NCBI GenBank assembly: GCA_023846275.1
Contig: CM043875.1
Coordinates: forward strand, 40,268,633-40,332,632
Reading direction: 5' to 3'
Source of the DNA: Vanilla planifolia
Lineage: Eukaryota; Streptophyta; Magnoliopsida; Asparagales; Orchidaceae
Length of the DNA: 64,000 bases
A model generated the notes under the pieces. The model searched no databases. It saw only the letters and a list, made by a program, of their open reading frames with translations, and was not told the origin of the DNA. Below, piece after piece: positions 60,304-64,000 of the stretch (the first letter of the stretch is position 1; each line of letters begins with the position of its first letter). The translations under genes were made by a program, and so were the position numbers.

Positions 60304-60771
60304 ATGAGTGCCAACGAAGGCCACAAGAGAAGAAGGGAAGACGAGGAGGCCTCGCCGGAGGCGAAGCGCATCCACGCCGATTTCCTCCTTGATATTCTCA
60401 CCGGCGAGGTCTCTGATACCGGGGACTGTGATCCTCCGGCGGATCGCGACCTCGACGCCGTGATCAGGAGCTTTGAGGAGGAGATCTCCCTTCCGCCGGA
60501 AATTTACGCTGTGGAGGGGGTTAATGACGAGGAAATCTCGACGAAGGAGAAAATCGGATACTTACAGGAGGCGTCGGATGACGATCTAGGAATTCCGCCG
60601 CCGGGGGGACCCTCTTCGGAGGGCAGTGGCAGCGGAGGGTACGAGTCGGCGGAGGAATTCGGATTCGGACAGATCTGGGGGTTCGAGGACGATGGGTTGA
60701 TGGTGTACGGAGTTCTACCGGAGGAAGATGCGGGCGACATGGAGGAGTTTTGGTGGTCGGCGCCGTTGTAG
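60304..60771 (+). CDS. Acidic plant-specific protein of unknown function, intronless
   Basis: 155 residues from an ATG in good context (CACAAATGA). The N-terminus has a basic cluster, HKRRR at residues 7-11 within an otherwise acidic segment, that could be a nuclear localisation signal. Residues 27-61 (DFLLDILTGEVSD and RDLDAVIRSFEEEI) are predicted helical. The conserved-looking block KIGYLQEASDDDLGIPPPGG (residues 82-101) resembles the G-Y-L-x-E-A-S-D-D-x-L-G-x-P-P motif of a family of small angiosperm proteins of unknown role. A Gly/Ser-rich linker (about 102-113) leads to a C-terminal region with FGQIWGFEDDGL and an Asp/Glu/Trp-rich end (EEFWWSAPL). No signal peptide, membrane span or enzyme domain is seen. 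The charge pattern would suit a transcriptional cofactor, but that is a guess. Codons are strongly G/C-ending; no intron signals interrupt the frame. Confidence 0.85.
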   Translation: MSANEGHKRRREDEEASPEAKRIHADFLLDILTGEVSDTGDCDPPADRDLDAVIRSFEEEISLPPEIYAVEGVNDEEISTKEKIGYLQEASDDDLGIPPPGGPSSEGSGSGGYESAEEFGFGQIWGFEDDGLMVYGVLPEEDAGDMEEFWWSAPL

Positions 60772-62150
60772 AGGCATTTATTTTTAACTTAATGGATTAA
60801 TTATATGTAAATTTTGGAATACGGAGATTAGTGTTGTTGTACAGGCAGTTTATGAACATTCATGATTCATTAAGATCTATGTTAGCCAATGAGTAATGCC
60901 TACTTGTTAGGTTGTGTTTTGGTGAATTTGTTTCATAGATAACTCTTTTATTTAAAACATAGAAGGAAAATTAACTCAATAATATTGTATTTTGGTTTAA
61001 TTTACTTTTTTTAACTTATTAATTAATTTATTTGATTTTTTTCACATTCATTGTAATGATACTAAGTTTTAAAAAGTGGTTAACATTTTTTTGTTTGACT
61101 AAACTACTAATAAGCTTAAGGAGGGATAAATAGCTAAAAAATGGTTTAGCTTTGTTCACAACTTCTTTAAATCATACCTATTAGAACTTAAAATTATCAA
61201 TGTTCTTTAGAACTTATGTGGTGTGTTAATTAAGCGTTTTGTAACTTGGATTTTAGAATTTAATGAACATATTGAACATAAATTAGTAGGAATGTTGAAT
61301 GTTTTTCTCATAAAATTGTAAATAGTTATTTAATAAATGGTTATTAACTTCAACAACGAATTAATGAGATCTATGAGTATTTAGCTACTATCATAGTTAA
61401 GTTTGTAATTTAAATAGAAATAGATGGAGTTAATCCTTCAAGCTTTGGTTCACGAGGAAGATTAGATTGAAAACAACAATATGATTGGATAACGCAAACT
61501 AAGCTTTCAATTATACCATATAAACAACAATATAGCAATTGGATATGAAAGATGTTATATTGTTTTTCTTCAAGTTATCTTAAAAGTTAAATCTTTCTTT
61601 AAGGTTCTTAAGAGGATTATTGGGATTTGAAAGTCTTAAGAATGACCAATGTGAGATTATAAATAATAAAGACAAAAAAAACTCATGTCATATATTGAGA
61701 GTATTTTTGTATTTTTTGAATTTATTTTTTAGGTTGTAGATACTATAAATATTACAATTAAAGCAATGTCTTTTTGCATTTTATTTGTGCTCTCATAATT
61801 CTTTAAATGGCTAGTTGTTTAAACTCATTTGCTTTATAAAACAATTTGGGCATAGAAATCAAACAAATCATTATCATTATATTTTGTTAAGACAATAATG
61901 CATCATTATTGATTGAGATTAGGGCTAACCCATTTTCTTTGGTCTAATTTCACAGGTACATCAACCTTTGATCATTGTAATGAGAGAGGAAGGTTTCTTG
62001 TGCTCTTTCTTCTTTGCTCATGAAAACCTTCCTTGCTTTTTTTTTGTTCTCATAGCAATCAAGAAGACCCCATGAATGTTTGATGAGAAAAAGATTCACT
62101 CAAAGAATTTCATTGAGAACAACACTTGTGTAGCGTGAGAATAGCTTAGT
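60772..62150. other. 3' flank of the 60-kb gene, then AT-rich DNA
   Basis: The 3' UTR starts directly after TAG and is AT-rich with several TTTTAACTTAATGG and TATATGTAAAT-like words that could serve as polyadenylation signals, so the transcript probably ends within 200-300 bp. Beyond 61100 I find no gene or element on either strand. Confidence 0.45.
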
Positions 62151-64000
62151 TGTAACATCTCGAAAGTAGGGGGATACATTTACATAATTATTAATTAAAA
62201 TTTAAAAATAATTGTTACATAAATTGATTAACTAATAGATTTTAAGCTCTGAATAAATAGAGAAAAAATTTTAAATATCTTAAAAAGAAAGTAAAATTAT
62301 AAATCTAAATTTTTATTGGATATTATCAAATTTTTCATAATATAATTAACTTCTAGCAAAATAGTGTATCTTCAAAATGGTGAATGATACCTAAAAAGAT
62401 AGCCAAACTTTAAAAATGAGAGTGCAGATTGTAATGAATGTTATGATACTAAATTAATAAATATCAAATATGTTTAAGCTATAAAATAAAAAAATAATAA
62501 TAATTAAAAATATTTTAAACAATAGAGTTGGTATATATAAAAAATTTTAAAAAAATACCAATTTTTGTTGAAAAACTTTGAAATTGGGGATGTAGAGCTC
62601 TTAAAGAATTTATCTTAAAATTATTTCAACTTAAATACAAAGTATTATAATCATAAAATAAAAGACTAAACATTAACAAAAAAAATTACTAAAATTTTTA
62701 GAGGAGAAAGTTATTAAAGATATTAAATAATATTAGAAAACTACTAAAATTTGTACGATGAATAGAAATTGTCAAATGATTTTTTATAGAAGTGGTTAGT
62801 GAATTTTTTTATTCATTTGGATAAAAAAAAATTCAACAAATTCAATACAACCAAAGGATTTAATTAAAATTTAATAAAAATTTTATTTTTCACTAATTTA
62901 TAATGGCAAAGGTGAAAGTTAAGAGACAAATCATCAATTCATACTCAAAGTAGTTGAATAAAGGAAGTTGATGAGGCATGTTCAATGAGGGTTAATAAAA
63001 GTTGTGTAGTTGGTTGAGGGAATGGAAAGAGCAAAAAAGTGTAAATGCACTTGAGAATTAATAAAGGTTCTTTAGGTTGTGTTATGGGATTTCAAAAAAT
63101 TTTGAGAGAGAAAATTTGAATAAGCTAAAAAAATGAAAAAGGAAGTTATGCAAGAGAGATTTATTTGAAATTTAATAATGTTACATAAGAAAGAGGGAGT
63201 AGATGATATCTTGTGGGAAGAAAAACTTGGGAAAAAGTTTCAATATACATCACACTTTGTCCAACTTAATTTTAATTAAATCAAATAAAATACTCAAAAA
63301 TATCAAATTATTATATCTATATATAGAGTTAATAGCAATATCTCAAAGGCACAAATACAAAATTGAGACGAGGTGATGAGAAGCATTATAAATTTGAAGG
63401 TCACAAAAAACAAATAAATGTACACATAGCCATGTATTGGTCTCAAAGTTGATAGTACAACAACATCAAAGTTGAAATGCTTTTATGATACAATAACTAT
63501 CATACAAGTATATAAAATGTTTTTTTATACAAAATCCTTATGAAGCTCATAAAAAAATAACCTCTCACTAAAGATACTATGCTACAACATTTAGAAACCT
63601 CTAGCTTTGTGAGTATCAACTTTCTGACTTGTGTAAATAAGCAATGAGTATAATATACTTATTAGACAAACTTCTAACTACAAGTAAATAAAATAATAAG
63701 AAAAATATAATATGTAACATTTAAATAAAAAATAGAGTATTAAAAATGCATGAAATTTGTAAAAATATATAAATGCATTAAATCATTACATATATGCTTA
63801 TAATATATATAATCATTATATAGTTTCATCATCTCTTTTTTTTTGCTTTCATTTTTATATTTTTTTTTTCATATTTTCATTTCTTTATTAAGGCTATAAT
63901 TTTCTTATATAACTATCATCTTAACTCCACAAAATCCCAAATCATATCATGGCTATGTTGCACAATTGTATCTTTGGACCTTCATTAATAGTTGGCTAAG
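62151..64000. other. AT-rich DNA with possible LTR start
   Basis: TGTAACATCTCGAAAG at 62153 resembles the TGTAACATC start of plant gypsy LTRs, as do TGTAACATCCTCAATC near 50191 and TGTAGCATTCTCGATC near 55349. No LTR partner, internal domain or end can be shown. The rest is A/T runs with no gene. Confidence 0.35.

Noticed and set aside
60504-60740. 78-codon minus-strand frame in the 60-kb gene
   Set aside because: Pro/Ser-rich antisense shadow of an acidic GC-rich coding sequence.
1-64000. tRNA, rRNA or large organellar insertions
   Set aside because: No cloverleaf-like, rRNA-like or plastid gene sequence was recognised by eye; a covariance or organelle search would be needed to exclude small ones.

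Overview
The window is plant nuclear DNA. It is very AT-rich and gene-poor, and most of what can be recognised is decayed retrotransposon sequence: Ty1/copia, Ty3/gypsy and L1-type LINE. Two small protein-coding genes stand out as GC-rich islands. Both have strongly G/C-biased codons in an A/T-rich background, which tentatively suggests a monocot. Species cannot be named from the sequence alone.

Region by region. 1-8060 is AT-rich DNA without a recognisable gene, apart from a pyrimidine tract near 2.25 kb and an unexplained GC-rich patch near 7.05-7.25 kb. 8088-8382 is an LTR in minus orientation carrying an array of TTGAC (W-box core) motifs. 8384-12179 is a plus-strand Ty1/copia element with several stops and frameshifts and a clear 3' LTR. 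Its RNase H region is split by about 260 bp of GC-rich Ty3/gypsy integrase on the opposite strand. 13.56-14.04 kb is a tandem repeat of about 225 bp. 14565-20915 is an older minus-strand copia element with gag, integrase, RT, RNase H, a primer-binding-site relic and decayed LTRs. 21.06-21.32 kb holds a frameshifted MATH-domain fragment of a BPM-type (BTB/POZ-MATH) gene, next to a gypsy-like LTR. 22.5-23.4 kb contains two local tandem duplications. 27.06-27.58 kb is a minisatellite of about 115 bp.

From 28.9 to 38.8 kb, two related gypsy-type LTRs lie in inverted orientation. Between them are a degraded LINE (EN, RT, zf-RVT order, minus strand) and a gypsy integrase relic. 39.4-44.15 kb holds a third, heavily decayed copia element on the minus strand.

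The first real gene (about 45.06-46.2 kb, plus strand) has a TATA box, a CT-repeat leader, a probable 5'UTR intron and two coding exons split by an 83-bp intron with a tandem NAGNAG acceptor. It encodes a 142-aa member of a conserved plant protein family of unknown function. Next comes a direct segmental duplication, 48.88-51.40 kb versus 54.15-57.37 kb. Between the copies lie a (TA)36 microsatellite and a decayed unknown reading frame. At 58.0-58.5 kb is a small higher-order repeat of 81-bp subunits in a 291-bp unit.

The second gene (60304-60771, plus strand) is intronless and encodes a 155-aa acidic, probably nuclear plant protein of unknown function, behind a CpG-rich promoter with two ACGT-core elements. 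The remainder to 64 kb is AT-rich, with at most an LTR-like start near 62.15 kb. The two genes show no sign of functional linkage, and no operon-like or defence-like system is visible.
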